DNA of 64,000 bases from Saccharopolyspora indica (GTDB lineage Bacteria > Actinomycetota > Actinomycetes > Mycobacteriales > Pseudonocardiaceae), in NCBI RefSeq assembly GCF_027853965.1, contig NZ_JAQGLB010000017.1:1-64000 (forward strand), read 5' to 3'. A program made the position numbers and the translations under genes. How positions within the stretch are numbered: position 1 is the first letter of the stretch; each line of letters starts with the position of its first letter. Below the pieces are notes generated by a model. The model was not told the origin of the DNA. It saw only the letters and a program-made list of their open reading frames with translations, and ran no database searches. Below are positions 32,853 to 42,411 of this stretch, piece after piece.

Positions 32853-34423
32853 TCACCACCCCGTTGCCCGCCGGTTCGCTGCGCGCGACCTCGCTGAACG
32901 CCGCGCGCCGCGCCACCGAGCTGGCCGAAGTGGCCGAGGCCGAGATCGACCTGCTGGTGGTCGGCGGCGGCGTCACCGGCGCCGGCACCGCCCTCGACGC
33001 CGCGGCCCGCGGGCTGTCCGTCGCGATGGTCGAGGCCGAGGACCTCGCCTGGGGAACTTCCCGCTGGTCGAGCAAGCTCGTGCACGGCGGCCTCCGCTAC
33101 CTGGCGCACGGCGACGTGGCCCTGGCGCACGAGAGCGCCGTCGAGCGCAACGTGCTGATGACCCGCACCGCGCCGCACCTGGTCCGCACGATGCCGCAGC
33201 TGATCCCCTTGCACAGCACCGTCTCCCGCCGTTCCGAGCTGGTGCTCACCGCGGGCCTGCACGCGGGAGACGCGCTGCGCCGCGCCGCGCGCACGCCGTC
33301 GGACGTGCTCCCGCCGCCGCGCCGCATCCCCAGCGCGGAGGCGCTCGCCCTGGTCCCGGGCCTGCGTGCCGCCGGGCTGCGCGGCGGACTGCTCGGCTAC
33401 GACGGCCAGTTGATCGATGACGCGCGGCTCGTCGTCGCGCTGGCGCGCACCGCCGCGGGCTTCGGCGCGCGGGTGCTCACGCACGTGCGCGCGCAGAAGC
33501 TGGACGGCAACGGCGCCGACGTCGTCGACCAGCGCACCGGCGAAACGCTGCGCATCCGCGCGCGTTCGGTGGTCAACGCGGCCGGGGTCTGGGCCGGGGA
33601 GCTCTCGCCGGACGTCAAGCTGCGGCCCTCGCGCGGATCGCACCTGGTCATCGACGCCGATGCCGCGGGCATCGCCGGAACCGCCCTGGTCGCGCCGATC
33701 CCCGGCGCCTCCGGCCGGTTCCTCCTGCTGCTGCCGCAGGCCGACGGCCGCGCGCTGCTCGGGCTGACCGACGAGCCGGTCCCCGGCCCCATCCCGTCGG
33801 TGCCCGAGGTGCCGGAGTCCGATGTGGACTTCCTGCTGGCGGGCATCCGCGACGTCCTCGGGCAGCCGCTGGGCCGCGAGCACGTGCTCGGCTCCTTCGC
33901 CGGGCTGCGACCGCTGCTGGAGCAGACGCGGCGCAAGGAATCCTCGGACCTGTCCCGCAAGCACGCCGTGCTGACCTCGCCGGAGGGCGTGGTGACGGTG
34001 GTCGGCGGCAAGCTCACCACCTACCGGAAGATGGCCGCCGAAGCCGTCGACGCCGCGGTGCTCGCCGGCGGCCTGTCCGCCGGGCCGTCCAAGACGGCCG
34101 CTGTCGCGCTGGTCGGCGCGGCGCCCCGCCGCCACCTGACCGACGTCGAAGCCCCGGCCCGCCTGATCGCGAAGTACGGCACCGAGGCCGCGCGCATCGC
34201 CGCGCTCGCCGATTTCGACCCGGACCTCGCCGAACCCGTCGCGGAGGGCGTGTCGCTCACCGCCGCCGAAGTCCTGTGGGCGGTGCGGCACGAAGGCGCG
34301 CTCGACGCCGACGACGTCCTTGACCGGCGCAGCCGCGTCGGTTTGAATCCGGACGAACGCGACATCGCACAGCCCTTCGTCGCCGAACTCGTGAGCCGCG
34401 CTCTGGAGGGTGTGCTGAACTGA
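32849..34423 (+). CDS. glpD: FAD-dependent glycerol-3-phosphate dehydrogenase
   Basis: This 524-residue protein has the FAD motif GGGVTGAGTALDAAARG near residue 40, LVHGGLRYL, and VVGGKLTTYRKMA near 390, all hallmarks of GlpD. The C-terminal domain DAO_C runs to the end. It oxidises sn-glycerol 3-phosphate to dihydroxyacetone phosphate, passing electrons to quinone at the membrane. The coupling with a TetR gene and the divergent AGPS-like flavoprotein, which would use a dihydroxyacetone-phosphate derivative, makes a coherent glycerolipid set. A second GlpD elsewhere in the genome is likely but cannot be seen. Confidence 0.93.
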   Translation: MITTPLPAGSLRATSLNAARRATELAEVAEAEIDLLVVGGGVTGAGTALDAAARGLSVAMVEAEDLAWGTSRWSSKLVHGGLRYLAHGDVALAHESAVERNVLMTRTAPHLVRTMPQLIPLHSTVSRRSELVLTAGLHAGDALRRAARTPSDVLPPPRRIPSAEALALVPGLRAAGLRGGLLGYDGQLIDDARLVVALARTAAGFGARVLTHVRAQKLDGNGADVVDQRTGETLRIRARSVVNAAGVWAGELSPDVKLRPSRGSHLVIDADAAGIAGTALVAPIPGASGRFLLLLPQADGRALLGLTDEPVPGPIPSVPEVPESDVDFLLAGIRDVLGQPLGREHVLGSFAGLRPLLEQTRRKESSDLSRKHAVLTSPEGVVTVVGGKLTTYRKMAAEAVDAAVLAGGLSAGPSKTAAVALVGAAPRRHLTDVEAPARLIAKYGTEAARIAALADFDPDLAEPVAEGVSLTAAEVLWAVRHEGALDADDVLDRRSRVGLNPDERDIAQPFVAELVSRALEGVLN

Positions 34424-34459
34424 TCGCACTGGGGTTTCAACAGCAGAAGGGGGCGATCG

Positions 34460-35371
34460 GTGACTGATCGCGTGCTGGAGGTCGACCGGATCTCCAAGCG
34501 CTACGGACGTGTCACGGCGCTGCAGGAGATGACGTTCAGCGTCCGCGCCGGTGAGATGTTCGGCTTCGTCGGCAGCAACGGTGCCGGGAAGACCACCACG
34601 ATGCGGATCGCGCTCGGCGTGCTGGCCGCCGATTCCGGCGAGGTGCGCTGGAACGGCTCCCCGCTGGACCTCACCACGCGCCGCCGCATCGGCTACATGC
34701 CCGAAGAGCGCGGCCTGTACCCGAAGATGAAGGTCGCGGAGCAGCTCGCCTACCTCGGCGAACTGCACGGCATGTCGGCCGCCGACGCGCAGGCCGCCGC
34801 GACGCGCTGGACCGAGCGGCTGGGGCTCACCGAGCGCCGCGACGAAGAGGTGCAGAAGCTCAGCCTCGGCAACCAGCAGCGGGTGCAGCTGGCCGCAGCG
34901 CTGGTGCACGATCCCGAGGTGCTCATCCTCGACGAGCCGTTCTCCGGGCTGGACCCGGTCGCGGTCGACGTGATGAGCGCGGTGCTGCGGGAGAAGTGCG
35001 ATTCCGGCGTGCCGGTGGTGTTCTCCAGCCACCAGCTCGACCTGGTGCAGCGGCTGTGCGACCGCGTCGGCATCGTCCGCAGTGGACGGATGGTGGCCTC
35101 CGGCTCGGTGGCCGAGCTGCGCGACCAGGGGCCGGTGACGCTCGTCGTCGACGCGCCCGACGCGACGCCCGGCTGGGCCGCCGACGTGCCCGGCGCGCAG
35201 GTCGTGTCGGTCGACGGCAGCCGCACCACCCTCCAGCTCGACGAGGACGCCGACGACCAGGCGGTGCTGAAGGCCGCGCTGACCACCGGCCCGGTGCGGG
35301 AGTTCTCCCGGCACCGGCCGAGCCTCACCGAGCTGTTCCGCAACGTCGTCACCGAGGAGGCCGCCGAATGA
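34460..35371 (+). CDS. ABC-2-type exporter ATPase, NatA-like
   Basis: This 303-residue ATPase starts with GTG at 34460 behind AGAAGGGGG. Walker A is GSNGAGKT (about 38-45), the signature is LSLGNQQRVQLAAAL and Walker B is LILDEPFSGLD. The GNQQ form of the signature and the C-terminal domain ending TELFRNVVTEE are typical of NatA/ABC-2 exporters. It is coupled to its permease by ATGA. The neighbours do not indicate a substrate; sodium, lipid or peptide export is known for relatives. Confidence 0.93.
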   Translation: MTDRVLEVDRISKRYGRVTALQEMTFSVRAGEMFGFVGSNGAGKTTTMRIALGVLAADSGEVRWNGSPLDLTTRRRIGYMPEERGLYPKMKVAEQLAYLGELHGMSAADAQAAATRWTERLGLTERRDEEVQKLSLGNQQRVQLAAALVHDPEVLILDEPFSGLDPVAVDVMSAVLREKCDSGVPVVFSSHQLDLVQRLCDRVGIVRSGRMVASGSVAELRDQGPVTLVVDAPDATPGWAADVPGAQVVSVDGSRTTLQLDEDADDQAVLKAALTTGPVREFSRHRPSLTELFRNVVTEEAAE

Positions 35372-36543
35372 GCCCCGTCTGGTTGGTCGCCCGCCGCGAG
35401 ATCCGCACCCGGGTGCGCACCCGCGGATTCATCATCGGCACGCTCGCCATCATCGCGATCATGGGCGGTTACGCGGCGCTGATGGCCTTCATCGGCAACC
35501 AGGCCAGCACCACGAAGATCGGTGTCGCGCCCGAGGCAGCCGCCGTCGCCGAGCCGCTGCGGACAGCGGGCGAGGCCTACGGCCAGACCTTCCGGATCAG
35601 CACCGTGCCGGTGCCCGCCGGCGAGCAGCAGGTGCGCGACGGCGACCTGGACGCGCTGATCACCGGCACCCCGGCGGAACCGCGCCTGGTCGTCAAGCGG
35701 GCGCCGGACAGCTCGGTCGAGGCCGCGCTGAACGCGATCGTGCAGCAGCAGGCGATGAACGTCGAGCTCGCCCGCTCCGGCGTCGACCCCGTCGCGGTCC
35801 GCGCCGCGGCGGACAACGCCCACGTCGCGGTGACCAGCTTGGAGACCGACGACCCGCACCGCGGGGAGCGGATCGCGCTGGCCATCGCCTCCGGGATCGT
35901 GCTCTACATGTTCCTGATCATGGGCGGGCAGATGATCGCGCAGGGCGTGGTGGAGGAGAAGTCCAGCCGCGTCGTCGAGCTGCTGCTGTCCACGATCAAA
36001 CCGACCCAGCTGCTGGCCGGGAAGGTGGTCGGCATCGGACTGACGAACCTGCTCCAGATGGTGGTGATCGCCGGTGCGGCGCTGATCGCGGCGGGCGTCG
36101 GCGGCGTGCTCACGCTGCCGTCGGCGGCGCTGACGAGCACGCTGCTGTGGGCGCTGGCCTGGTTCGTGCTCGGCTTCTTCACCTACGCGACGATCCTCGC
36201 CGCGGCGTCCTCGCTGGTCTCCCGCCAGGAGGAGCTGCAGAACGTGATCAGCCCGGTGATCATGCTGCTGGTGGTGCCGTTCATCATCGGCGTCTCGGTG
36301 CTGCCGGGATCGCCGGACAGCACCCTGGCGGCGGTCCTGTCGCTGGTGCCGGGCTTCTCCCCGACGCTGATGCCGATGCGGATCGCGCTCGGCGCGGCGG
36401 CGCCGTGGGAGATCGCGGTGGCGCTGGTCCTGAGCATCGCGGCCTTCGCCCTGCTCCTCCACCTCGGCGGCCGCATCTACTCCAACGCGGTCCTCCGCAC
36501 GGGCTCGCGCGTCAAGCTCCGCGAAGCCCTCCGCACCACCTGA
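35368..36543 (+). CDS. ABC-2-type exporter permease, NatB-like
   Basis: From ATG 35368 the product has 391 residues. One membrane segment lies near the N-terminus (GFIIGTLAIIAIMGGYAALMAFIG). A large extracytoplasmic domain follows to about residue 165. A C-terminal block of five to six membrane segments contains GVVEEKSSRVVELLLSTIKPTQLLAGKVVGIG, a strong ABC2_membrane_3/NatB signature. It forms a transporter with the ATPase just upstream. The gene ends 24 bp before a composite palindromic element shared with three other 3' ends in the window. Confidence 0.93.
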   Translation: MSPVWLVARREIRTRVRTRGFIIGTLAIIAIMGGYAALMAFIGNQASTTKIGVAPEAAAVAEPLRTAGEAYGQTFRISTVPVPAGEQQVRDGDLDALITGTPAEPRLVVKRAPDSSVEAALNAIVQQQAMNVELARSGVDPVAVRAAADNAHVAVTSLETDDPHRGERIALAIASGIVLYMFLIMGGQMIAQGVVEEKSSRVVELLLSTIKPTQLLAGKVVGIGLTNLLQMVVIAGAALIAAGVGGVLTLPSAALTSTLLWALAWFVLGFFTYATILAAASSLVSRQEELQNVISPVIMLLVVPFIIGVSVLPGSPDSTLAAVLSLVPGFSPTLMPMRIALGAAAPWEIAVALVLSIAAFALLLHLGGRIYSNAVLRTGSRVKLREALRTT

Positions 36544-36566
36544 CCAGCTCCGTCACCCGGGCCCTG

Positions 36567-36626
36567 GTCAATTTCGCACGAAATTGACGTTCACCCGGGT
36601 GACAGTCAATTTCGTACGAAATTGAC
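36567..36626. repeat. Composite palindromic element R1, copy a
   Basis: Two 22-bp palindromes of the form GTCAATTTCG-nn-CGAAATTGAC (36567-36588, centre CA; 36605-36626, centre TA) flank a TCACCCGGGTGA palindrome. It lies between the convergent ABC permease and gltA genes. The two arms are also complementary to each other except at one position, so RNA from either strand could form one long hairpin. Confidence 0.9.
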
Positions 36627-36652
36627 GCACCCCGCCAGGCCAGGACACGGGT

Positions 36653-36685
36653 CGGCCCCGGGCACCGCTGCGGTGTCCGGGGCCG
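36653..36685 (-). terminator. Hairpin terminator of gltA
   Basis: A 14-bp stem with one G/T variation (CGGCCCCGGGCACC / GGTGTCCGGGGCCG) and a 5-nt loop lies 46 bp beyond the gltA stop codon. Confidence 0.7.
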
Positions 36686-36731
36686 TTCGTGTGCCGGGTG
36701 CCGTGGCAGCCGACTGGATTCAGGTTTCGAT

Positions 36732-38036
<1,305 letters not shown>

Positions 38037-38414
38037 TCGGGAACCTCTCGCGCTCGTCGGGGTGCGTGCGTTGACGACCGCGGGTGCCCAGCCGAGCAGC
38101 AGGGCTGCGCTTCGTCGCCCGCGCGCGGCCCGGGGTGTCCGAACCGCCGCAGCACCACCCCGTTGGGGTCCTGTCAGTAGTCACGCTAGACCGCAGTGGG
38201 CCCCCGGCGCAGCAATCGTGTTTCGGCTTTTTGGCAGGTGGGACCACGATCACATCACATCGGGCGGCTTTCACCGGAGATTTTTCGACGCTCCGGAGCC
38301 GGGCAGGACGGTCATAGTGACCAATCGGACCATCCGGACGGCCCAACGGGCACTGGACCGACCGGATGGTGGGCGGTTGAGCTCACAGGGTGTCCTCGGG
38401 CACGTCCGCCCAGT
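38037..38414. other. Intergenic region upstream of gltA
   Basis: About 380 bp without a supported gene between gltA and the sugar kinase, both on the minus strand. It should contain the gltA promoter. I see no clear operator or terminator in it. Confidence 0.5.
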
Positions 38415-39347
38415 TCAATCGCCCGTCAGCTCTCCGGCCCACGGCGGTTCGGCACCCGCGCGGGAGACGGTGACGGCGGCCGCCGAAGCGGCAAATCGCA
38501 GAGCTCGTTCCCACTGTTCGCGGTCCAGCCGTCGCACGGCCTGCGCCGAGAGCGCGTCGTTGCGGTGCAGCCACGCCAGCAGCGCGCCCTGCACGGTGTC
38601 GCCGGCGCCGATGGTGTCGACGACCTCCACCCGCTCCCCCGGCACGGTGACCTCGCCGTCGGCGGTCACCGCGGTGAGCCCGTCCGCGCCGCGGGTCAGC
38701 ACCACCGCGGCCGGGCCCCGGCGCTGCCAGTCGCGGGCCGCGTCGAGCACGTCCCCGCCGTCGGCGAGCCACTCGGCGTCGTCGTCGGAGACCTTCAGCA
38801 GTCCGACCGACGGCAGCCAGGAGCGGAACCGGGCGCGGTAGGCGTCGGGATCGGCGATCAGGTCGGCGCGGATGTTCGGGTCCAGCGCGATGAAGCGGCC
38901 GCGCTCGGCCTCGCGGAACAGCACCTTCTCGTACACCGAGGCACCGGGCTCCAGCACCATGCCGAGAGTGCCCAGGCAGAGCGCGGTGGTGCGCTCGGGC
39001 AGCTCCTGGTCGGTGACGAACCGGGTCGCGGTGCCCTCGGTGTGGAAGCTGTAGCGCGCCGAACCGTCCTCGCCGAGCCCGACCACGGCCAGCGTCGTCG
39101 GCTCCGGCCCGCGCTGCACCAGCCCGGTGTCCACCTCGGAGGCCCGCAACCGGGCGACCAGCTCGTCGCCGAACTGGTCGGTGGACACCCGGGCGTAGAA
39201 CGCCGCCGGGACGCCGAGCCTGCCCAGCGCGATCGCCACGTTGTACGGCCCGCCGCCCAGCAGCGGGTGCAGCGGCCCGAGCTCGCCCTCGCCCGTTGCC
39301 GGGTCCGGGACGAGGTCGACCAGGGCCTCACCGCCGATGACGATCAC
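38415..39347 (-). CDS. PfkB-family sugar kinase (fructokinase-like)
   Basis: This 310-residue protein opens MIVIGGEALVDLVP and has GGGPYNVAIALGRLG near residue 31. The second PfkB signature with the catalytic Asp is DTIGAGDTVQGALLAW near 245. These mark the ribokinase/fructokinase fold. The GTG start at 39347 is preceded by GAGGAGGAGAA, which lies in a 20-bp duplicate of the end of the upstream TetR gene. The TetR gene lies 61 bp upstream on the same strand and may be co-transcribed. The sugar, probably fructose, is inferred from the family. Confidence 0.92.
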   Translation of the reverse strand: MIVIGGEALVDLVPDPATGEGELGPLHPLLGGGPYNVAIALGRLGVPAAFYARVSTDQFGDELVARLRASEVDTGLVQRGPEPTTLAVVGLGEDGSARYSFHTEGTATRFVTDQELPERTTALCLGTLGMVLEPGASVYEKVLFREAERGRFIALDPNIRADLIADPDAYRARFRSWLPSVGLLKVSDDDAEWLADGGDVLDAARDWQRRGPAAVVLTRGADGLTAVTADGEVTVPGERVEVVDTIGAGDTVQGALLAWLHRNDALSAQAVRRLDREQWERALRFAASAAAVTVSRAGAEPPWAGELTGD

Positions 39348-39350
39348 TTC

Positions 39351-39435
39351 TCCTCCTCGGTGTTCTGCGGGGCACCCGGTCGGATTCGCGAGCAGGGCGA
39401 ATGGTGGCTCACGAATCCTCCTCGGTGTTCTGCGG
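39351..39435. repeat. 20-bp direct repeat that supplies a ribosome binding site
   Basis: TCCTCCTCGGTGTTCTGCGG occurs at 39351-39370 and 39416-39435. The right copy is the last coding stretch of the TetR gene (residues PQNTEED); the left copy sits just before the kinase start and provides its GAGGAGGA site. Confidence 0.85.
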
Positions 39436-40020
39436 CGCGGCGGCCAGCCCGCCGAGCAGGAACTGCGAGAGCGCGGCGAACGCGGCGGCGTCCGAGAGCC
39501 CGGTCCGCTCCCCGATCTCGCCGCGCTGGATGCCCGCGATGGCGTGGCCGACCATCTCGCCGACGAACCCGGCGTGCACCTCCCGGAACACGCCCTGCCG
39601 CACGCCCTCGCCGATGAACCCGCGGATGCGGTCGGCGGCGGCGTGCGCGTTGGCCTCGTAGGTGGCTCGCGTGGAGAGGTTGGCGGCCATGTCGGCGATG
39701 AACTCCCGCGATGCCGGGCGCAGCGCCTCGGCCGCGGCGTCGAGGTAGACCCGGACCTTCTCGCGCACGTCCTGGACCGCCTCGACCTGCCGCTCGACGC
39801 GCTGCGTGGCGCACTTGAAGTAGTGCGCGACCACGCGGACCGCGAGCTGCTCCTTGCTGCCCGCCAGCGTGTACAGCGTCGACTTCGAGCAGTGCAGCCG
39901 CGCCACCAGGTCGTCCAGCGTGAAGTGCGCGAATCCTTCCGCCAGGAACAGGTCGCGCAGCTGGTCCAGCAGCTCGGCCCGCCGCGCGTTGGCCGGCCGG
40001 CGGCTCGGGGAGGTGGTCAT
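39409..40020 (-). CDS. TetR-family regulator
   Basis: From ATG 40020 the protein has 203 residues. The HTH is FTLDDLVARLHCSKSTLYTLAGSKEQLA (about 32-60). The ligand domain contains ESxxA-like stretches without a known ligand signature. It is divergent from an acyl-CoA dehydrogenase gene; the 130-bp gap between them contains three CAGTAC motifs that may be its operator. Regulation of fatty-acid or branched-chain acyl-CoA metabolism is therefore likely. The sugar kinase follows 61 bp downstream. Confidence 0.92.
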   Translation of the reverse strand: MTTSPSRRPANARRAELLDQLRDLFLAEGFAHFTLDDLVARLHCSKSTLYTLAGSKEQLAVRVVAHYFKCATQRVERQVEAVQDVREKVRVYLDAAAEALRPASREFIADMAANLSTRATYEANAHAAADRIRGFIGEGVRQGVFREVHAGFVGEMVGHAIAGIQRGEIGERTGLSDAAAFAALSQFLLGGLAAAPQNTEEDS

Positions 40021-40083
40021 CGCTGGAAGCCTGCCACAGCACTCTCGGGGGTTGATGCGGGTTCTCGTCCGTTGAGACTTCCA

Positions 40084-40122
40084 CAGTACTCGCGTACGTC
40101 CTACAGTACGGGCACCAGTACT
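40084..40122. promoter_or_regulatory. Cluster of three CAGTAC motifs between tetR and the acyl-CoA dehydrogenase
   Basis: CAGTACT (40084-40090), CAGTACG (40104-40110) and CAGTACT (40116-40122) lie in 39 bp. The AGTACT cores are palindromic, and TACAGT (40102-40107) could be a -10 element. This is the likely TetR binding region. Confidence 0.55.
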
Positions 40123-40150
40123 GACGTCGGCATCAGGAGCGCGATCCGCC

Positions 40151-41290
40151 ATGTCCGTCCAACGCCTGCTCCCCACCCCCGAAGCCACCGACCTGCTCGC
40201 GCTGACCAGGGAGATCGCCCGCGACGAGCTCGCCGGGCGGGCTGCCGGTGACGAGGCCGCGGAGAAGTTCCCGCGCGACGTCTTCCGGCTGCTCGGCGAG
40301 TCCGGCTTCCTCGGCCTCCCCTACGCCGAGGAGCACGGCGGCGGCGCCCAGCCCTACGAGGTCTACCTCCAGGTCCTGGAGGAGCTGAGCAGCGCGTGGA
40401 TGACCGTCGGCGTCGGCCTGTCGGTGCACACCATGAGCTGCTTCCCGCTGGCCCACTTCGGCACGCCCGAGCAGCGCTCGCGCTGGCTGCCGGACATGCT
40501 CGGCGGCGATCTGCTCGGCGCGTACGCGCTGTCCGAACCGCACGCGGGCTCGGACGCGGCGTCGCTGAGCACGCGGGCCGCGCGGCAGGACGACGAGTAC
40601 GCGATCACCGGCGCCAAGGCGTGGATCACGCACGGCGGTGTCGCGGACTTCTACACGCTCATGGCCCGCACCTCCGACGACGGCCCGCGCGGCATCAGCT
40701 GCTTCCTGGTCGACGGCACGACCTCCGGGCTGTCCGCGGGTCCTCCGGAGCACAAGATGGGCCTGACCGGCTCGCCCACCACCCCGCTGTACTTCGAGGG
40801 CGCGCGAGTCGCCGCGGACCGGCTCGTCGGCGAGGAGGGCGACGGCCTGAAGATCGCGCTCTGCGCCTTGGACTCCGGTCGGCTGGGCATCGCCGCCTGC
40901 GCGGTCGGGCTGGCCCAGGCGGCCCTGGACCTGGCGGTGGACTACGCCAAGCAGCGCAACCAGTTCGGGCGGCCGATCATCGAGTTCCAGGGCATGGAGT
41001 TCCTGCTCGCTGACATGGCCGCGGCGGTCCAGTCGGCGCGCGCGAGCTACCTCGACGGAGCCCGCCGCCGCGACGCGGGCCTGCCCTTCGGCCAGCAGGC
41101 CTCGGTGGCGAAGCTGGTGGCCACGGACGCGGCGATGAAGGTGACCACCGACGCGGTCCAGGTCCTCGGCGGCGCGGGCTACACCCGCGACTTCCCGGCG
41201 GAGCGCTACATGCGCGAGGCCAAGGTCCTCCAGATCTTCGAGGGCACCAACCAGATCCAGCGCATGCTCATCGCCCGCGGCCTGAAGTAG
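40151..41290 (+). CDS. Acyl-CoA dehydrogenase
   Basis: This 379-residue protein has the full family layout: an N-terminal helical domain, the ALSEPHAGSD FAD-binding region near residue 133 and a middle beta domain. The C-terminal helices contain QVLGGAGYTRDFPAERYMREAKVLQIFEGTNQIQRMLIARGL, with the catalytic Glu in FEGT. It oxidises an acyl-CoA to the 2-enoyl-CoA, passing electrons to ETF. AGGAG lies 11 nt before the ATG. Regulation by the divergent TetR is inferred. Chain length or branching preference cannot be told. Confidence 0.95.
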   Translation: MSVQRLLPTPEATDLLALTREIARDELAGRAAGDEAAEKFPRDVFRLLGESGFLGLPYAEEHGGGAQPYEVYLQVLEELSSAWMTVGVGLSVHTMSCFPLAHFGTPEQRSRWLPDMLGGDLLGAYALSEPHAGSDAASLSTRAARQDDEYAITGAKAWITHGGVADFYTLMARTSDDGPRGISCFLVDGTTSGLSAGPPEHKMGLTGSPTTPLYFEGARVAADRLVGEEGDGLKIALCALDSGRLGIAACAVGLAQAALDLAVDYAKQRNQFGRPIIEFQGMEFLLADMAAAVQSARASYLDGARRRDAGLPFGQQASVAKLVATDAAMKVTTDAVQVLGGAGYTRDFPAERYMREAKVLQIFEGTNQIQRMLIARGLK

Positions 41291-41297
41291 GGAGCGG

Positions 41298-41317
41298 GCC
41301 GGGCTGAGGAGCCCGGC
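41298..41317 (+). terminator. Small hairpin after the acyl-CoA dehydrogenase
   Basis: An 8-bp stem (GCCGGGCT / AGCCCGGC) with a GAGG loop starts 8 bp after the stop. The R2 element that follows may be the main terminator. Confidence 0.5.
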
Positions 41318-41334
41318 TCACGTTGCGGAGGGGG

Positions 41335-41380
41335 CCCGTGAGTGTTTTGGGGGGTTATAGCACCACAAAACACTCACGGG
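41335..41380. repeat. Palindromic element R2, copy a
   Basis: A hairpin-forming element with outer arms CCCGTGAGTGTTTTG and its exact complement (15 bp) and an imperfect centre including TTATAG. It lies between the convergent acyl-CoA dehydrogenase and galM genes. Relative to copies b and c, the pair T-A replaces C-G in the arm (GTGAGTG versus GTGAGCG), so the stem is conserved. Confidence 0.88.
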
Positions 41381-41420
41381 ACCTGTGCAGGCACAACGTG
41401 ATCGCAGCCCCGCCATCGAC

Positions 41421-42341
41421 TCAGAACGGCGCCAGCCCCCAGTGGGCGATCCAGGTCTCGCCCGGGTGGAGGGTGAGCAGGTCGGTTCCGGTGTTGAGGG
41501 CGTTCGGCGGGCACGTCATCGGCTCGATCGCGATCGCGCGGCCGCGGCCCGGGAAGTCGTCCGGCGTGTAGACCTGCACCCACTTGAACACCGGGTCCGC
41601 CCACAGCTGGACGCCGTGGCCGTCCGGTCCGGTGAGCACGTGCCGGACGAGCTCCTCGCCCGGCGCCGGGGCGGCGCCGCCGAACGCGGTGTCCAGCAGC
41701 AGCCCGGCCAGCGGGCGCCCGGAGCGGAAGTCGAGCTCGTCGCCCTGCAGCGCGCGGGGCGGGCGCACCGGGACCATCCGGTCGGCGTCCACCGGCAGCA
41801 AGGTCGCCGCCGACAGCCGGAGCGAGCAGTCGTCGGTGTCGGCAGCGCCCGCGCGCGGGTACGGGTGCACGCCGATGCCGAACGGCGTCGCGCGCGAGCC
41901 CAGGTTCTCCATCGTGTGCGTCACGGTGAGCCCGTCGGGGCCGACCGAGTAGCCGACCGAGGTCAGCAGCGGCACCGGCCAGCCCGGCTGCGCGGTCACC
42001 ATCGCCTGCAGGACCACTGTGGACTCGGCGTGCTCCACGACGCTCCACGCGGTGTGCCGCAGCAGGCCGTGGATCGCGTTGTGCCGCGCGGGCTCGGTCA
42101 GCGGGAGCTGCTGCGGCTCCCCGTCGAGCGCCCACTGCCCGTCCGCGACGCGGTTCGGCCACGGCACGAGCACCGCACCGGCACCGCCCGGCGGCAGCTG
42201 GTCGGCGCCGTAGGTCTCGACGTGCGGCACGCCGCCGACCTCGAAGGCCCGCAGCGCCGCGCCGACCTCGGTGACCACCGCGCGCGCCGGTCCGGACGCG
42301 ATCTCGAACTGCCGCCCCGTCGCGGGAATAGGTTCGTGCAC
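41421..42341 (-). CDS. galM: Aldose 1-epimerase family protein
   Basis: This 306-residue protein has the galactose-mutarotase fold pattern: VPWPNRVADGQW near residue 58, HNAIHGLLRHTAWSV near 87, FGIGVHPYPR near 152 and IAIEPMTCPPNAL near 270. The two His and the Glu in these motifs are the expected active-site residues. It interconverts alpha and beta anomers of an aldose. It starts with GTG at 42341. The gene is convergent with the acyl-CoA dehydrogenase and shows no operon partner, since an upstream terminator at 42362 separates it from the permease. Confidence 0.93.
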   Translation of the reverse strand: MHEPIPATGRQFEIASGPARAVVTEVGAALRAFEVGGVPHVETYGADQLPPGGAGAVLVPWPNRVADGQWALDGEPQQLPLTEPARHNAIHGLLRHTAWSVVEHAESTVVLQAMVTAQPGWPVPLLTSVGYSVGPDGLTVTHTMENLGSRATPFGIGVHPYPRAGAADTDDCSLRLSAATLLPVDADRMVPVRPPRALQGDELDFRSGRPLAGLLLDTAFGGAAPAPGEELVRHVLTGPDGHGVQLWADPVFKWVQVYTPDDFPGRGRAIAIEPMTCPPNALNTGTDLLTLHPGETWIAHWGLAPF

Positions 42342-42361
42342 CCGGCCACCCTAATGACAGC

Positions 42362-42397
42362 GGGCCTCCTGGACCGCACGAACGGTCCAGGAGGCCC
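42362..42397 (-). terminator. Strong hairpin terminator after the amino-acid permease
   Basis: A perfect 15-bp stem (GGGCCTCCTGGACCG / CGGTCCAGGAGGCCC) with a 6-nt loop lies 15 bp beyond the permease stop codon and about 20 bp before galM. Confidence 0.8.
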
Positions 42398-42411
42398 ACC
42401 GGCCGACGGGG

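Noticed and set aside
32222..35314. Minus-strand reading frame of about 1030 codons opposite glpD and the ABC ATPase
   Set aside because: It is the high-GC antisense shadow of three well-recognised genes; its product is His/Gly/Arg-rich low-complexity sequence with no family.
36567..36626. CRISPR repeat-spacer array
   Set aside because: Only two palindromic units occur at each R1 site with a fixed palindromic centre, not variable spacers, and no cas genes are seen.
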